From: Mesostigma viride
Lineage: Eukaryota > Streptophyta > Mesostigmatophyceae > Mesostigmatales > Mesostigmataceae
Length of the DNA: 64,000 nucleotides
Assembly: GCA_009746045.1 (NCBI GenBank)
Contig: RPFO01000154.1
Coordinates: 221,187 to 285,186 of the forward strand
Direction of reading: 5' to 3'
Below the pieces are notes generated by a model. The model did not search any database. It saw only the letters and a program-made list of their open reading frames with translations, and was not told the DNA's origin. Position numbers and translations under genes: made by a program. Positions 29,601 to 44,600 of this stretch are shown piece after piece (positions within the stretch are counted from its first letter, which is position 1; each line of letters starts with the position of its first letter).

Positions 29601-32600
29601 TGCCCTTGAAAAACCATACATCGTGCCAAGAGGGGCATCAGGGTACGCAAGAATGAAAAATTACAGCGTGGCAGTAGTCGTACGCCATTTCGCCTGAACT
29701 TACCAGCACATGCAGTGAAGTTCATGCAAGCCGGGCTATCCAGAGTGCAGCCCCAGTCCACCGAAGGACTGTAAGCTGTGTCAAAGCAAGCTGCAAATAC
29801 ATGTACAGAAAGCCCACATCACATTTGAGAAAGCGGCACGGATATGGAGAATGTATGTTATCAATCGCACATAGATGAAAAGGCTTGCAAAGGCAAACAA
29901 GTCCTGGTGCCAGATGCAAGGAAGGCAGACCTCACAGCAGACTTTGACTATGAGCGGTCTTTAGTTAAGGAAAAGTGGAAACCCGTGTACGCAGGGTGGA
30001 AGGGATCCGCTAGTTGGGAGAGATAGGGTCGCCCGATGCATGGTTTAAGGCTGTTCCCTAACGCTGTCACGTGTTAATTAATTAATGGTAATTAAGGCAT
30101 GCGTCATAGCCATGCATTGAAAAGTCGATCATGGCTACGCAATTAGACATGCTCTAACGGTCAAGTGGCTTATTATATAATAGTAGTGTGAATGTAAGAA
30201 TGCAAAGAGCTGCAGAAAAGCCGCATGCTACGGTCCTCGGAATAATCCAAACACTTGATTGACGACCGGCTCTATGTAGTCCATCATGATCACTAGATTG
30301 AGATTGATCCAAACACTTGATTGAGGACCGGCTCTATGTAGTCCATCATGATCACTAGATTGAGATTGTTCCAAACACTTGATTTAGGACCGGCTATATG
30401 TAGTCCATCATGATCACTAGATTGAGATTGATCCAAGCACTTGATTGAGGACCACCTCTATGTAGTCCATCATGATCACTAGATTGAGATTGATCCAAAC
30501 ACTTGATTGTGGACCATCTCTATGTAGTCCATCATGATCACTAGATTGAGATTGATCCAACCACTTGATTGAGGACCATCTCTATGTAGTCCATCATGAT
30601 CACTAGATTGAGATTGACCCAAACACGTTCACTATCTACTGCAAATGATTAGAACTGCAGCAGCGATGATTTCCTATGATGAGCCTGGCAGATGCCATGC
30701 GTGCCGTGAACTGCTTACCCGGGCAAGTAAGGCCCCATGTGCCATCCCTCCCAACCGATTGTCCACTTGGGTCAGGTCCACAAATCCAAGGGTTGTGAGC
30801 CACATTCCTGTGACGACAGCATGTTCAATGTAGGCAGATTTTACAGATCATCATTCTATGGGATGCACAGCCGACAACCAGAACAACAGTGCAAATGTAA
30901 GCAGAATCATAAGACAATTACAACAGCTGGACAAGGTGTTCAAAAAGCAATGCGTACGTGCAACGTCATTGCCTCTGCAATTACCAAACGGATATAGCGT
31001 TGCTGGCTAGCATCTCATTCATCAATCATGAATGATCAAACTGCCTGTTGGCATAACTTATTGCCTGGCTGTAGGTGCGCCAAAACCGTAGCTGCTCATG
31101 CCAGGAAATACAAAAGCTGTTTTGACAACCTAAAACAAAGCTGAAGTAGGCAATACTCAGCTATAATGCCTCGACAGGTTATGAACAATTTATAAACAGT
31201 CTGTCTCTCTGATTGGGCCACCTCAATCAAATGGCGGATGGCCTCAATGTAGGCTTAGTATTTGAACATGGCCGCAAGGCCAGGTAGATAGTGTGACCGC
31301 GTGGCTTCAAGTCCGGCTGCTGCACATCTTGTTGTAGTTGTGTTAAAGTCCTATCATGTGAGGAACATACCTGCATTGTCGTCTTATCTGAACCCAATAT
31401 GTTCAAAACCTAAAAAAACAACAACCCAGCAAGCAGTTCATTATTTGCCCAACTCACCCAATCCCACACCAATCACATCAATCACCACACAGCTGCCGCG
31501 GGCTACTGACGAGGTCCCTGATGCAGCCACCTGCAAAATGGCCTGGCACGTAGGTGGCTGGCACAGCCCATTTAACTTACAGGCCCCACAGGTAGGACAA
31601 AGACCCCAGCTCTGGTGGGATGATACCATTTAGGTTGTTAATGTTTAGGTACCTATCGGCAGGGACAAGCAGGGCATCACGTAATATGCACATCTCAAGG
31701 AGTAAGCAGAGCCAGGGAGCCAGTTCAAATGCACGAAGTCATGCTGCTGGACTCTTGGTCAGCATGATATGTAGTGCGGATGTTCAAGTGCCCTGGAAAA
31801 TTAATTCGACCCTTCTCTGTCTTATCCCTTCTATTGAGTAAGCTATGAGACGATGAGAAAGGGCTTGGCCATCACTGCGGCAGAGATAAAGCCCGAGAAA
31901 GAACGTTAATATTCGTCTACTATAGTAGCGTACATACAAGCAATGGCACCAGCGGATAAGGTGCCCAACTGACCTATTCCACATTTGCTTATCCCCCAGC
32001 TATTGCGGGCTACCGACGAGGTCGTGAGAATGCACCCTGGCATGTACGGGGCACCCGCCATGAGGAGTGCACTACTTGCCAACGGTAGCCTGCCCAAACA
32101 GGATGACCTTCAGAGGTTTGAAGTCTCGTGGCTGCACTGTTTGATGTACTAGTACGGAATAGAAAGAAGGCAAGAATCTGCAATGCCATCTTAATTTTGC
32201 CCAAGATGAAAGTTGCATGCACAACAATGCACCAAGCAGTCAAAATGCCGAACACATCAGATTCCACATTTCTGTGATTCGTGGACGTAGCATTTGTGGG
32301 CTAGTGACGAGGCGGCCAGCTGGGAATGCCTGGAACGTAAGCAGCTGGCATGAGCACATTCACTTACAGCCATTGAAGGGAGGCTAAAGATCCCAGCTCT
32401 GCAGGGATGACACCGCTCAGCCTGTTAGAGGACAGCCACCTGTGGGCAGACACCAGCCGCGCATCACGCATGCAAGTGTCAACAAGGAGTATGCAGAGCC
32501 ATGCCGGGACGCAGCTCGAATGCCCACGAGTTCACATCGGTCATCATCAACCAAGAGCGGTGCGCTTGCGACTGGTGGCAAGCACAAGAAATGTCCTGCG

Positions 32601-35600
32601 GCTGCACTAGCCTGGTGTGAATGACGAGATCCTTAGATGGTGGCCATGCCGTTGTATTAGAGCCCCAGATGACAACACAATCGTGCAAAACGGGATGCGT
32701 TGAAGATGTCTGGCCGTCGGCCGACCTTCACAATTCCAAGTTTTCCTGACGTCAGCCACCAACAAGCAATGATGAAAAAATGGCGGGCTGTTGATGACGT
32801 AATGCAACCACTGGGAAATGGCAGGTGCCAGCGAACGTAACCAGCGCGCACCAATAACTTGACTTACATTTCCTTCAGGGAGACTAGAGACCCCAGCTCC
32901 GGTGGGATGACACCGCTCAGGAAGTTAGAGGACAGGTACCTGCGGGCAGCGACAAGCAGCGCATCACGCATGCAGGTGTCAACAAGGAGTACCCAAAGCC
33001 AGGGAGGCAGCTCGAGTGACCACCAGTACACATTGGCCCTCACCGACCAAGAGCGATGCGCTTGCGACTGGTGGCCAGCACAAGAAATGTCCTGCTGCTG
33101 CAGTTTCCTGAAATATTAAATAATGAGAGGTTAAAAGGGGTGGCCATGCCGTTGAAATAGAGTCCCAGATAAAATCTCAACCATGCAAAATGGTATGCAG
33201 TGAAAATGCCTCGCCAACCTGCCCATCATTTCCACGTTGTCCTTACGTCAACCACAAACGAGCAATTGTGGGCTGCTGGTGGCGTAATGCAGCCACTGCC
33301 GGAAAGGCCAGGCCCCAATGCAAAAGTAGCTGGCAAAAAGCAACTGACTTACAGGTACTGCAGGGAGGCTAGGGACCCCAGCTCCGGCGGGATGACACCG
33401 CTGAGGAAGTTATCGTGCAGGTACCTAAAGGCAGGGACAAGCAGCACATCATGCATGCAAGTGTCAACAAGGAAAAAGCAGAGCCAGGGATGCAGCTCGA
33501 ATGCACGCGAGTTCGCGTACTTGATCGTCAACCAATAGCGATCCGCTTGCGACAGGTGGCAAACACAAGAACCGTCCTGCTGCGGCATAATCCTGGTATG
33601 AATGATGAGTGATGCGCTTGCAACTGGTGGCAAGCACAAGAAAAGTCCTGCTGCTGCATCATTCTGGTATGAATGATGAGTGATGCGCTTGCAACTGGTG
33701 GCAAGCACAAGAAATGTCCTGCTGCTGCATCATTCTGGTATTAATGATGAGATGGCCGTGCCGTTGTCATTATCAAGCCCCGTGCAGGTAAAAAGTCAAC
33801 CATGCAGAACGCTATGGAGAGCAAATGCCCGGCCGACCTGCCCAATTCCACATTTTCCTGACGTCAACCACCACCCAGCAATTGTGGGCTGTTGACGAGG
33901 TAATGCAGCCACAGGTAAATGCCATGCCTCAAAACATAACCAGTTCAGGGCACAAATGCGTTGACTTACAGCCCTTGAAGGGAGGCTAGGGACCCCAGCT
34001 TCGGTGGGATGACACCGCTCAGGCTGTTACCGGCCAGCCACCTGTGGCCAGACACCAGCCGCGCATCACGCATGCAAGTGTCAACAAGGAGTATGCAGAG
34101 CCATGCCGGGAGGCCGCTCGAATGCCCACGAGTTCACATCGGTGATCATCAACCAAGAGCGGTGCGCTTGCGACTGGCGGCAAGCCCAGGAAAAGTCCTG
34201 CTGCTGAATTATCCTGGATGGTAAGAATGATGAGATTCTTCATGGGTGACTGTGTCCTTGTAATAGAGCCCCAGATGAAAAGTCAACCATGCAAAACGGA
34301 ATGCAGGGAAGATGCCCGGCCGACCCATGCCCAATGCTGCGTTTTCCTGACGTCAAACACCACGCAACAATGGCGGGCTGTTGACGAGGTGACGCAGCCA
34401 CTGGGGAGTGACAGCCTCCAGAACAAAACCAGCTGGCACTAAGCATTGGACGAACAAGTACTGCAGGGAGGCTATAGACCCCAGCTCTGGTGGGAGGACA
34501 CCGCTCAGCCTGGTCAAGGACAGATCCCTGTGGCCAAAGACAAGCAGCGCATCATGCACGCAAGTGTCAACAAGGACTCAATATGCAGAGCCAAGGGGAG
34601 GCAGCTCGAATGCCCATGAGTTCGCATTGGCCCTCATCAACCAAGAGCGATGCGCTTGCGACTGGTAGCAAGCACAAGAAAAGTCCCGCTGCTGCACTAG
34701 GCTGGTATGAATGATGAGATTATTAACGGCTGGCCGTGCCATTTGTAATAGAGCCCCAGATGAAAAGTCAACCATGAAAAATGGTATGCTGTGCAAATCC
34801 CCGGCTGACCTGCCCATTTCCACATTTTTCTGACGCCAACCACCACCCAGCAATGATTGCGGGCTGTTGACGAGGTGATGCAGCCACTGGGAAATGCAAG
34901 CCCCCAAAATATAACCAGCTGGCACAAAGAAATTGACTTACAGGAGCTGCAGGGAGGCTAACAACCCGAGCTCTGAGGGGAGGACGCCGTGTAGGCTGTT
35001 GATTTCCAGCGCCCTGCGGCCAGAGCAAAGCAGCGCATCACGCATGCAAGTGTAAACAAGGATTCAATACGCAGAGCCAGGAAGGCAGCTCGAATGCAAA
35101 CGAGTTCGCAGTGGTCCTCATCAACCAAGAGCAATGCGCTTGCAACTGGCGGCAAGCCCCCCCAAAATCCTGCTGCTGCATTACGGTATCCTGGTATGAA
35201 TGATGAGATTCTTAACGGCTGGCTGTGCCATTGTAACACAGCCCATGATGAAAAGTCAACCATGCAAAATGGTGTGCTGTGCAAATGCTCGGCCACCCTG
35301 CCCAATTCCATGCTTTCCTTACGTCAACCACCACCCAGCTTGATTGTGGGCTGTTGGCGACGTCATGCAACGACTGGTGAATGCCATGCCCCAAACCATA
35401 ACCAGCTCAGGGCACAAATGCATTGACTTACAGCAATTGAAGGCGACGACTGGACAATGCCAGGCCCCAAGACATATCCAGCTGGCGCAAATCAATTGAC
35501 TTACAGTTGCTTCAGGAAGGCTAATGACACTCACAGGTACTGCAGGGAGGCTAGAGAACCCAGCTCCGGTGGGATGACACCGCTTAGCCTGTTAACGGAC

Positions 35601-38600
35601 AGCCTCCTGTGGCCAGAGACCATGCAGCCGCGCATCACGCATGCAAGTGTGAACGAGGAGCATGCAAGCCAAGGAGGCAGCTCGAATGCCCGCGAGTTCA
35701 AATTGCAGCCCTCATCAACTAAGAGCGATGCGCTTGCGACTGGTGGTCATACTCCTTAGATTGCGGTCGTACATGCCGGCTATACTCCTGGAATGGATTA
35801 CTGGTAAATCATGACGCCTCCATCAAGATATTGGCATGCAGCATTTATGACAGAAATCAGAAACCATGTAAATTCCCATCATGTGGGCGTGACCCATCCG
35901 GAATATAGAATAATCAACTGAAGTCATTTCATTATTAAACCGGGAGTGACAATGGTGAACGTTCCCTCTCACTATTAGCTTTGATGGCTCATGGCGCTGC
36001 CAAGCAGTGCCATGCAGTGCTCACTGCTTGTCTGCGCAACTTACGCTACTTGTCTACGCAACGAAACCACACCTTAATTCGGTATGGACCTTGGACGTAC
36101 CAAATTTACCCTCATTATGACAAATTACCCACTGACCGGTACGCCCGCATTCACATGTGCTGCGTACCTGCCTACGCCTACGCCTCGGCCGGGACAACCG
36201 ACATTCTATCGACCCATATAAGACAGGCCCCGATCAGTTACAGAATGCACAAATCAGGCCAGTTGATCACTTACAGAATACTCCCTGTCTGTACCGAACC
36301 GGTACCAACCGGACACATGACTGAGACTCCCGATCGGAACACTACAATTTATCATAGACTCGTCAAAACCCAGAGGAAAAGAAGGGCGGACAAACTCCTG
36401 TTGAACCAACTAAAGGGGAAGCGTACTGAATACAATTGTCCTCAGCAGCGTCATTGTAACGGCCAACTATCCAAGTAATAGGAGACCTAATCAAATAGGC
36501 TTGGGCGTAACAGTAAGCACAAGAATCGTCCTGCTGCTGCATTAGCCTGGTTATGAATGATGAGATTCGAAAAGGGTGGCCATGCCATTGTAATACATAG
36601 AGCCCGAGAAAAAAAAGTCAACCATGCAAAACGGAATTAACGTGGACCGTCGGTAACCTTCGGTACCCGGCGCCAGGACTTTGGCGCCAACTGGCGCGCC
36701 CCGCCACAAGTGCACCCAGCCCAGCCAAAAGGTCACACTTCAGGCCACGTGGGGGGGCATGCCCCCAACCTTGGCATGTCTACAAAACAAATCTTCTGAC
36801 GCTGAATTTTGCAGCCAGTTAGATACGTCCACGGTGAGTTAGCCTGTTAAGTCAGCGTGATTCTTAGAGGTGGCTAGCTCTAGTCATGAAATTTGAGGCT
36901 AAACTTTGCATGGAAACAGCCACATGCAAACATGACAACCATAAAAATAGTGAACCTTTTCCGTTTGACCTGGGGCTTTGAAAACAACTCATTCACGAAC
37001 GTAACATCCCTTCAGTGTCATAAAATGTGGGAGAAAGTCAAGCCAGGTGCCTCCGGGGAGCCAAAACCTATTTTTAGCTGCTGCAACTTGCCACCTACCA
37101 ACTTGTCGAGGAAGATTTTAATTTGGGTGTCGTACACGCGATTCTGGATCTTCTTGATGAGACCTTTCGGCTGAGCCTTCACAAGCTTATGCTAGATGTC
37201 TGCACATATGATTACGCATCACCCTCCCTGGCAGGGGGGGGTTTACCTACGGTCCACCTCAAATGAAAATGCCCGGCCGACCTGCCCAATTCTGCGTTTA
37301 CCAGTCAATGACCAAGCAGCAATTGTGGGCTGCCGACGAGGTAACGCAGCCACTGGGAAGTGCCACTGGGCCCTGTAGCATAACCAGCTCAGGGCGCATA
37401 TATGACATTGACTTACATGGACTGCAGGGAGGCTAGAGACCCCAGCGCCGGTGGGATGGGGCCGCTCAGGCCGTTATCGGACATGTCCCTGCGGGCAGGG
37501 ACAAGCAGCACATGCATCACGCATGCAAGTGCCATGCAACAAGGAGTAAACGCCGCCAGGAAGGCAGCTCCAGTACCCGGGAGTTGGCACTGGCCCTCAT
37601 CAACCAAGGGCGATGCGCTTGCGGCTCGTGGCAAGCCCAGGAAAAGTCCTGCTGCTGCATTAGCCTGGTATGAATGATGATATTCTTCAAGGGCGGCCAT
37701 GCTGTTGTAATAGAGCCCCATATGAGAAGTCAACCATGCAAAACGGTATGCGGTGAAATTGCCCAACCGACCTGCCCAAATCCACAATGTCGTGACGTCA
37801 GACACTACCCAGCAGTTGTGGGCTGCTGACGACGTAGTGCAGTGCATGGGAAATGCCAGGCCCCAAATCAAAACCAGCTGGCACAAAGCAATTGACGTAC
37901 AGATACTGCAGGGAGGCTAGAGACCCCAGCTCCGGTGGGATCACACCGCTCAGGTTGTTATAGCGCAGCTCCCTGTGGCCACAGACCAGCCGCGCATCAT
38001 GCACGCAAGTGCCAACAAGGACTCAGTATGCAGAGCCAGGGTCGAGGCAGGTCCGAAGCCCACGAGTTGACATCCGTCATCATCAACCAAGAGCGATGCG
38101 CTTGCGACTGGCGGCAAGCACAGGAAGAGTCCTGCAGCTGACTTATCCTGGATGGTAAGAATGATGAAATTCTTAAAGGGTGACTGTGTTCTTGTAATAA
38201 AGCCCAGATGAAAAGCCAACCATGCAAAACGGTATGCAGTGACAATGCCCGGCCGACCTGCGAAATTCCGCGTTTTCCTGACATCAGCCACCATGCAACA
38301 ATTGTGGGCTGTTGATGAGGTAATGCAGCCACTGGAGAATGACTGCCCCCAGAACAAGGCCAGCTGGCACAAATAAATGAATTGACTTACAGGTGCTGCA
38401 GGGAGGCTAGAGACCCCAGCTCTGGTGGGATGACACCGCTCAGCCAAATATAGGACAGATCTCTGTGGGCAGGGACAAGCCGCGCATGCGCATCACGCAT
38501 GCAAGTGTCAGCAAGGAGTACGCAGAGCCAGGTAGGCAGCTCGAGTGCCCGCAAGTTCATGTTGGCCCTCACAAACCAAGAGCTATGCGATTGCAATAGG

Positions 38601-41600
38601 CGGCAAGCACCATAAAAGTCCAGCAACTGCATCATTCTGGTATGAATGATGATATTCTCCAAGGGCGGCCATGCCATTGTAATAGAGCCCCAGATGAAAA
38701 GTCAACCATGCAAAATGCTATGCTGTGAAAATGCCCGGCCGACCTGCCCATTTCCAAATTTTTCTGACGTCAACCACCCCAGAGCAGTTGTGGGCCGTTG
38801 ATGAGGTAATTGCAGCCACTGGGAAATCTAAAATGCCAGGCACCCAAACAACACCAGCTGGCACAGTGAAGCTGACTTACAGGCCCTGCAGGGAGGCTAG
38901 AGACCCCAGCTCGGGTGGGATGACACCGCTCATCCGGATGTTAAAGTACAGGTCCCTGCGGGCAGGGACAAGCAGCGCATCATGGCAGGTGTCAGCAAGG
39001 AGTACGAGACAGGAAGGCAGCTCAAGTGCTCAGCGATTCACACTGGCGCTCATCAACCAAGAGCAATGCGACTGGTGGCATGCAAGCACAAGAAAAGTCC
39101 TGCTGCTGCATCATTCTGGTATGAAAGATGAGTGATGAGCTTGGGACTGGTGGCAAGCACAAGAAACGTCCTGCTGCTGCGTTATCCTGGTATGAATGCT
39201 GAAACTCTTGTAGGGTGACCGTGTCCTTGTGATTAAGCCCAGATGAAAAGCCAACCATGCAAAACGGTATGCAGTGAAAATGCCTCGCCAAGCCATGCCC
39301 AATTCAACGCTTTCCTTACGTCAACCATCACCCAGCAAGTGTGGGCTGTCGGCGAGGCAATGCAGCCACTGGAGAATGACAGCCCCCAGGCCAGCTGGCA
39401 CAAATAAATGAATTGACTCACAGCTGCTGCAGGGAGGCTAGGGACCCCAGCTCCAGAGGGATGAAACCGCTCAGCCTGGTGTAGGACAGATCTCTGTGAG
39501 CAGGGACAAGCCGCGCATCACGCATACAAGTACCAACGATGTGAAAGCAGATTCGGAAAGGCAGCTCCTATTCCAATCCACGAGAGCCTTCATCAAGCAA
39601 ATGCAGTGCACTTGCAAACATTGGTCATTGCAAGGCAGATTACCATTTTTCTCGGCTTCAATCCCTGCTGCTGCGCTTTTTGTCTGTACAAAGTGCTTGT
39701 GTAAGGGATGTAATTAAGAACCCTGGGGAATTGACTTTCCCCATTTTATTATTTCTTGTAGATAAGCTATGAGACTATGAGAACTGCCAGTAAAGGTTGG
39801 CCATCATTGCCACGGTGATGAAGCCCAAGATGTTAATTCCACCATATTACACCATGTATGTACCAGAGGCCTACCTGGAGGCGCATCCGGCACATAGTGA
39901 CACTGGAAGGTAGATTGGCACAATGCGTTCAATTCTATCACCAAGGCCAGCATATTTGAGGCAGTCAGCAAGGAGTTCCTGACCTTCTCGTATGGACGAC
40001 CGCCTGCTACGGCGAACCCACCCAACTCCCCTTCCTCATGGAGGATGGGACGTTCGCCAACATCGCCTCCCGCACGGGGATGCAGCAAGGCGACCCCCTG
40101 GGCCCCTTCTACCTTTCGACCCCGCTCCACAAAGTCCTCTGGCAGCGGTCTCCATGCTGCCCACCCATGGATGTTGTGCTCCTTGCCTTAATGTGGACGA
40201 CATCCACGCCCTCGGCCCAGCGGACACCGTGGTTGCTGCCCTGACTGCCCCTCAAGCGGCTATGGCGGCCGTTAACCTTCGGCTCACCCTCCCCAAGTGT
40301 GCGGTCGTTTTGCCCCAAGGGGACTGCTCTGGCTTCCCGGCTGCCATTCATGGGGCACACGAGTGGACACGTGGTTTCTCATGCCTGGGCGTCCCTGTGG
40401 GTGATCCTGACTTCGTCGAAGCGGAGCTCTGGGCCGCTGTGGAACAGCGCACCGATGCTCTTGAAACATGGGCACGTCTCAGGGAAACCAAAGGGCTCTT
40501 CTGGTTTTGCGCCCACCAGTGGGTGGTTCACTGGCTGCGTGGCGCCCACCCCACACCTGGTGCGGCTTGTCGTGGAGGGCCATGACGAGTGCATTCAGGC
40601 CGCCTTACTTACAAGCGCTCCTTCCTGGCCCCACCCTCCCGGTTCCATCCCCTGCGCTCGGCCATCCTCCTCTGCTGCGTGGGTGGGTGTGGGCTCACCT
40701 GTGCCGCCCGCCTTGCCCCGGGCCGCCGCATTCTGTGGCTCAGTCCTGGGCAGAGATCTGCCGGCTGTTTCACATTGCTGTGAGTGCCATCGTGGACTTG
40801 GTCAACCTGTCCCCCTTCCCCTCGTGCAGGCGATGCAGGATTCTTCCCTCCAGATCCAGCAAGCCTGCAACACCGTCTGGCCCGGCGCCCAGGCCGTTCA
40901 TCGCTGCCTGCCCCAGGGCACGCCCGGCGTCTCCACGGTCATCAGTTCCAGGGTCTTCCCTGCATGTGTTCATGGAAAACAACAAAAGGCCTGCGCGGGT
41001 ATTCTACACTTGCGCAGACTGGGTGGGCCTGAATGCGGACTAGAATGCCTTAAAGGCCAGGGTAGGCTCCTCTCTGTGTCCCTTGAGGGCAGTGTGGGCT
41101 CCGCCTACCTCCGTGCCCTCCCCATCTCTCCTTGGTTCATGTTAGCTCCAGCTCTTCATGCCCGAACCTGGCCACCGGCTGTTCGTGCTGCAACGTCTCA
41201 TCACGGCGGGCACGCCCTGCGGTGGCTGCGGGCATGTCCTCGACACCACTGCGACACAGTATTTTGCGTGCACAGAGGCCAACAGAAATTGCGTGCACAG
41301 TTGGCCAACAGAACCAAAACTGGTTCCTCTATACCGCACTCCTCTGGGTGGTGTGCGCCTTGTTCCGGTCGGTCTTCCCCCATGCCACCATCAAGTTCAA
41401 GGATGCAGATGGGGCCGCCCTCTACTCACCCAGCCACCGGCCTGATATCACCATGCTCGACTGTGATTGCCAGGAATGCCACCTGCTTACCGACGTCTCC
41501 GTCCCTCGGCCGCTCTCTGGTCGCGACATCCTCCGGGAGGCTGTGCACGCCGGCAGTGCTGCCACTGTCGCTGAGCTCGACAAGTTTGCCTCCTCCAGCA

Positions 41601-44600
41601 ATGTGGGGCCCCACCGGGTCATCCCTTTTGTCCTTGAGACGTTCGGGGCCATGGGCCCCAAGACGGCGGAGTTTTTGCACGAGTGCTGCCAGCGACGTGA
41701 GGCCCGGCTCGACCTCAAGGGTCAGACTGCCCCCTGGTCTGCCCAAAGGTTGTCCCCACTCCTCATATTGGCGGCAGCGCCTGTCTGTAGCGCTGACCCA
41801 CACTATTACCGACTTGCTGTTCCACCGCATCCGGACCGATTTTATCGTGACTGATGCGGTCTAGATCTACCCAGGCCCGGCAGGCTGTCAGCAATGTTGC
41901 TGCATCTAGTCAGTGGTAGTGGCTTCTTCGTTATGTTGGCTACCAATCCATGCATCTCCTTGCTGGCGTTTTATTCTCTGTCGTGCTTTTCTATCCCTAT
42001 GTTGCATGCCAATCTTACATCCGTGGTTTATCATTCTCAATGAATACATAGATCAGTCCTCAACTACAACGGCAGGAGTGCCACCTACTTGTCGGTGTCT
42101 GGTGGCCCGCCCCTTCTCAGCCCGCCACATCGGCTGCGCTTCTGTGGACACTGGTACGTAGCGCCGCGACAACTGCCTAGCGTGACAACCTTGCCTGATA
42201 TGCACGGTGATGAAAGCCGTCACCGAGTCATCCCTACATATTGGCTTGGTCGAGAAGTTTTGCGCCATGGGCCCAAAGGCCGAGTTTTTCCATGACTGCT
42301 GCCAGCGCCCCAAGTGCAATGCTTAGACCTTGAGGGCTACAATTCCCTATGGTCGGCTCGGACCTGGTCCTCCTATTGGTGTCAGAGGGTATCCCTTGCT
42401 TTGACCAGGGCCACTGCGGATTTGTTGTTCTGCCGTACCTGGGCCGAATTTCCTGCCACACAGGCTTCCTAGTATTAGATTGGGGGCTGGCAGGTTGTTG
42501 CCCTGTCGATAGGGTAGTTGATGTGTTGTTTGTAATTCAAATTTTTAGCCGTTTGCCAGTCCCCCGACTGGCTTGGACTTTCATGTTTTTCTTGATCGTC
42601 TATTTTCCTTGCATCATTTTGATCATTTACTTGGTGAACTATGCTCCTTTATTAATGCACAACTTACATGCTGAGCTAAGAATGCAAGGCTGCATAGCAA
42701 TAGTTTTATCAAACAACATTTATGCTGGCACGCATACCCTAGTCAGCCCATGCAAGGGCTGACTGGGGAAGGCGGCTGCGGGTTGTCGGCTTGCCGTACG
42801 TGGTTACATAGGTACTCTCTAGGGAACCAGGTTGTTCCTTTGCATGAAAACCCTCATGTTACCGCGATGGAGGTAACAAAAGTATAAGGCAGATCATTGA
42901 CGCAATTAAGCGCATTGTAACCGCAGTGACTGCGCCTGACAGGAACTAAAGGCCAAGGCCAGGGCAGGATGCACCCTGAAAGGGGCCGCCGTAGCTGCTC
43001 AGGCAATTCTGGGGGTAGAAATCTGGCCAGCTCGGGTGAAGAAGTTGATCGAAGGTCGAGCCAAGAATGTGGAAGCAGCTTGGGTGCAGGGTTTACCATC
43101 AATTGGGATTGAGGGGAGGAGCTGGCGGATGTGATTGTAGAGCAGCTGGGGGAGGCTTTTCCTGAGCCAGATCCCCCCTCCAGCGCCAAGTGCGGGGGTA
43201 ACAGGGGGTGTTCTCCCTCCAGCCGGTGGGGCCATAGGGGCTAGGCGGAATAAAGGCAACCAGGAGGACTCCGCCCCAGGAGCAGCAGACCCGGCAGTGG
43301 TGAACCTCGACCGGAATCTGGCCCGGTTGCTGAGAACAGATGTGGGGAAGGCAATACCCGATGGCGGGCGGCCACCAGGGCCAAGCAAAAACTGCATTGG
43401 CGCAGACATGGAAGCATTGCTGGCCGCCATGGCGAAACAACTGGGCCTGGGGAAGGTTGTGCCCGATGCGGGCCCAGCGTCGTCAGCCAGCGCTGGCAGG
43501 CTCGGGCGCACAAAGGGAGTGGCCCTGAGCGGGTCTGCGGGGTGGGCACTGCTGAGCAAAATGCTGGAGCCGGTGGTGCCAGTACTGCTGGTCACTATGG
43601 GGAGAGTGACAGTGGGAAGGAAGCCCACCTGCGCATCGCTAGTTCTGTCGGCACAAGGAAGTGGTCTGGCTGGCAGGGAGCGCCGAACGCTCTGCTGCAG
43701 ATGTCTGGCGTGCTCGATACTCTGGCTGTCATGGATGTTAAAAAGCTACCTCATGAAATGCGTATTGGAGGAAAGATCTCGAACCTTAGTAATCAGTTTT
43801 CGTATTATCAATTGTGAATTACGTAGTGGTACCAAACAGGTGGCCAACAAGGGAATCCCAACAAGGGAATCCCAACAAGGGTGACGACTCTGACCAACAA
43901 GGTCTTTCCAACAAGGAATTCCCAACAAGGGCGTGAGTCGGACCAACAAGGTAAGCATGACAATTGCGGAGGCAACATTATGTGGAAAAGAACACCGTCG
44001 CTGTAGCCGTTGATCTAGAAATAATCTACGGTACAGTTAGGGTCCAGCCAGCCGCCACACAAGGGTGGGTGGCTTGCATCAACACAGAAATGATGCGTTG
44101 GGTCACTAGTATGCAAGTACAAGGACATTGCGCCTCCAGGGTAGCACATAGTGAACACAAGGTCGGCGCGAAGCGCGGATCCTAGCAAATTTGTCAGACG
44201 GCCACAGAACCCGTAGTACAGTTGAAAATATATTAATGCCGATTTATACTACATCGGACTTTGACATCGTACCCTGAAAATATTGCTGGTAAAGACGAAC
44301 AGCTAACGGGCACAACCAGGATTGTCAAAAATCCTGACAATGGAGCTGGGTAATGGGCCATCCCATGTGCACTTAAGGGGATAGGACACACCTAAAATGC
44401 ACTTTTCTTGAAACCATACCACTGCGTGTGATAAAAATCCAACGATGATGGGTGACCATGAAAAGTTGATTCCAGCCACTTGGGGGGGGGTACTAGCCCC
44501 TACCATACCCCGGTAACGTGGTAAAAATAGAAAACGATGGTATTTTAGTCACATTTTCACTAGGACAATGGGCGAACACATTGTGACCAAATCATATAAT

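Noticed and set aside
30244-30615. Regularly spaced repeats resembling a CRISPR array
   Set aside because: Units are head-to-tail without unique spacers, in a eukaryotic intron.
35981-36478. 165-codon open frame in segment S
   Set aside because: The homologous sequence at 62025-62450 is broken by indels that are not multiples of three, so it is not under coding constraint.
32800-39400. Intron frames of the LRR units read as protein (stretches such as the [15 protein letters not shown] type)
   Set aside because: They are read-through past the GTAAGT donors, and their frames break differently from unit to unit, unlike the 72-bp exons.
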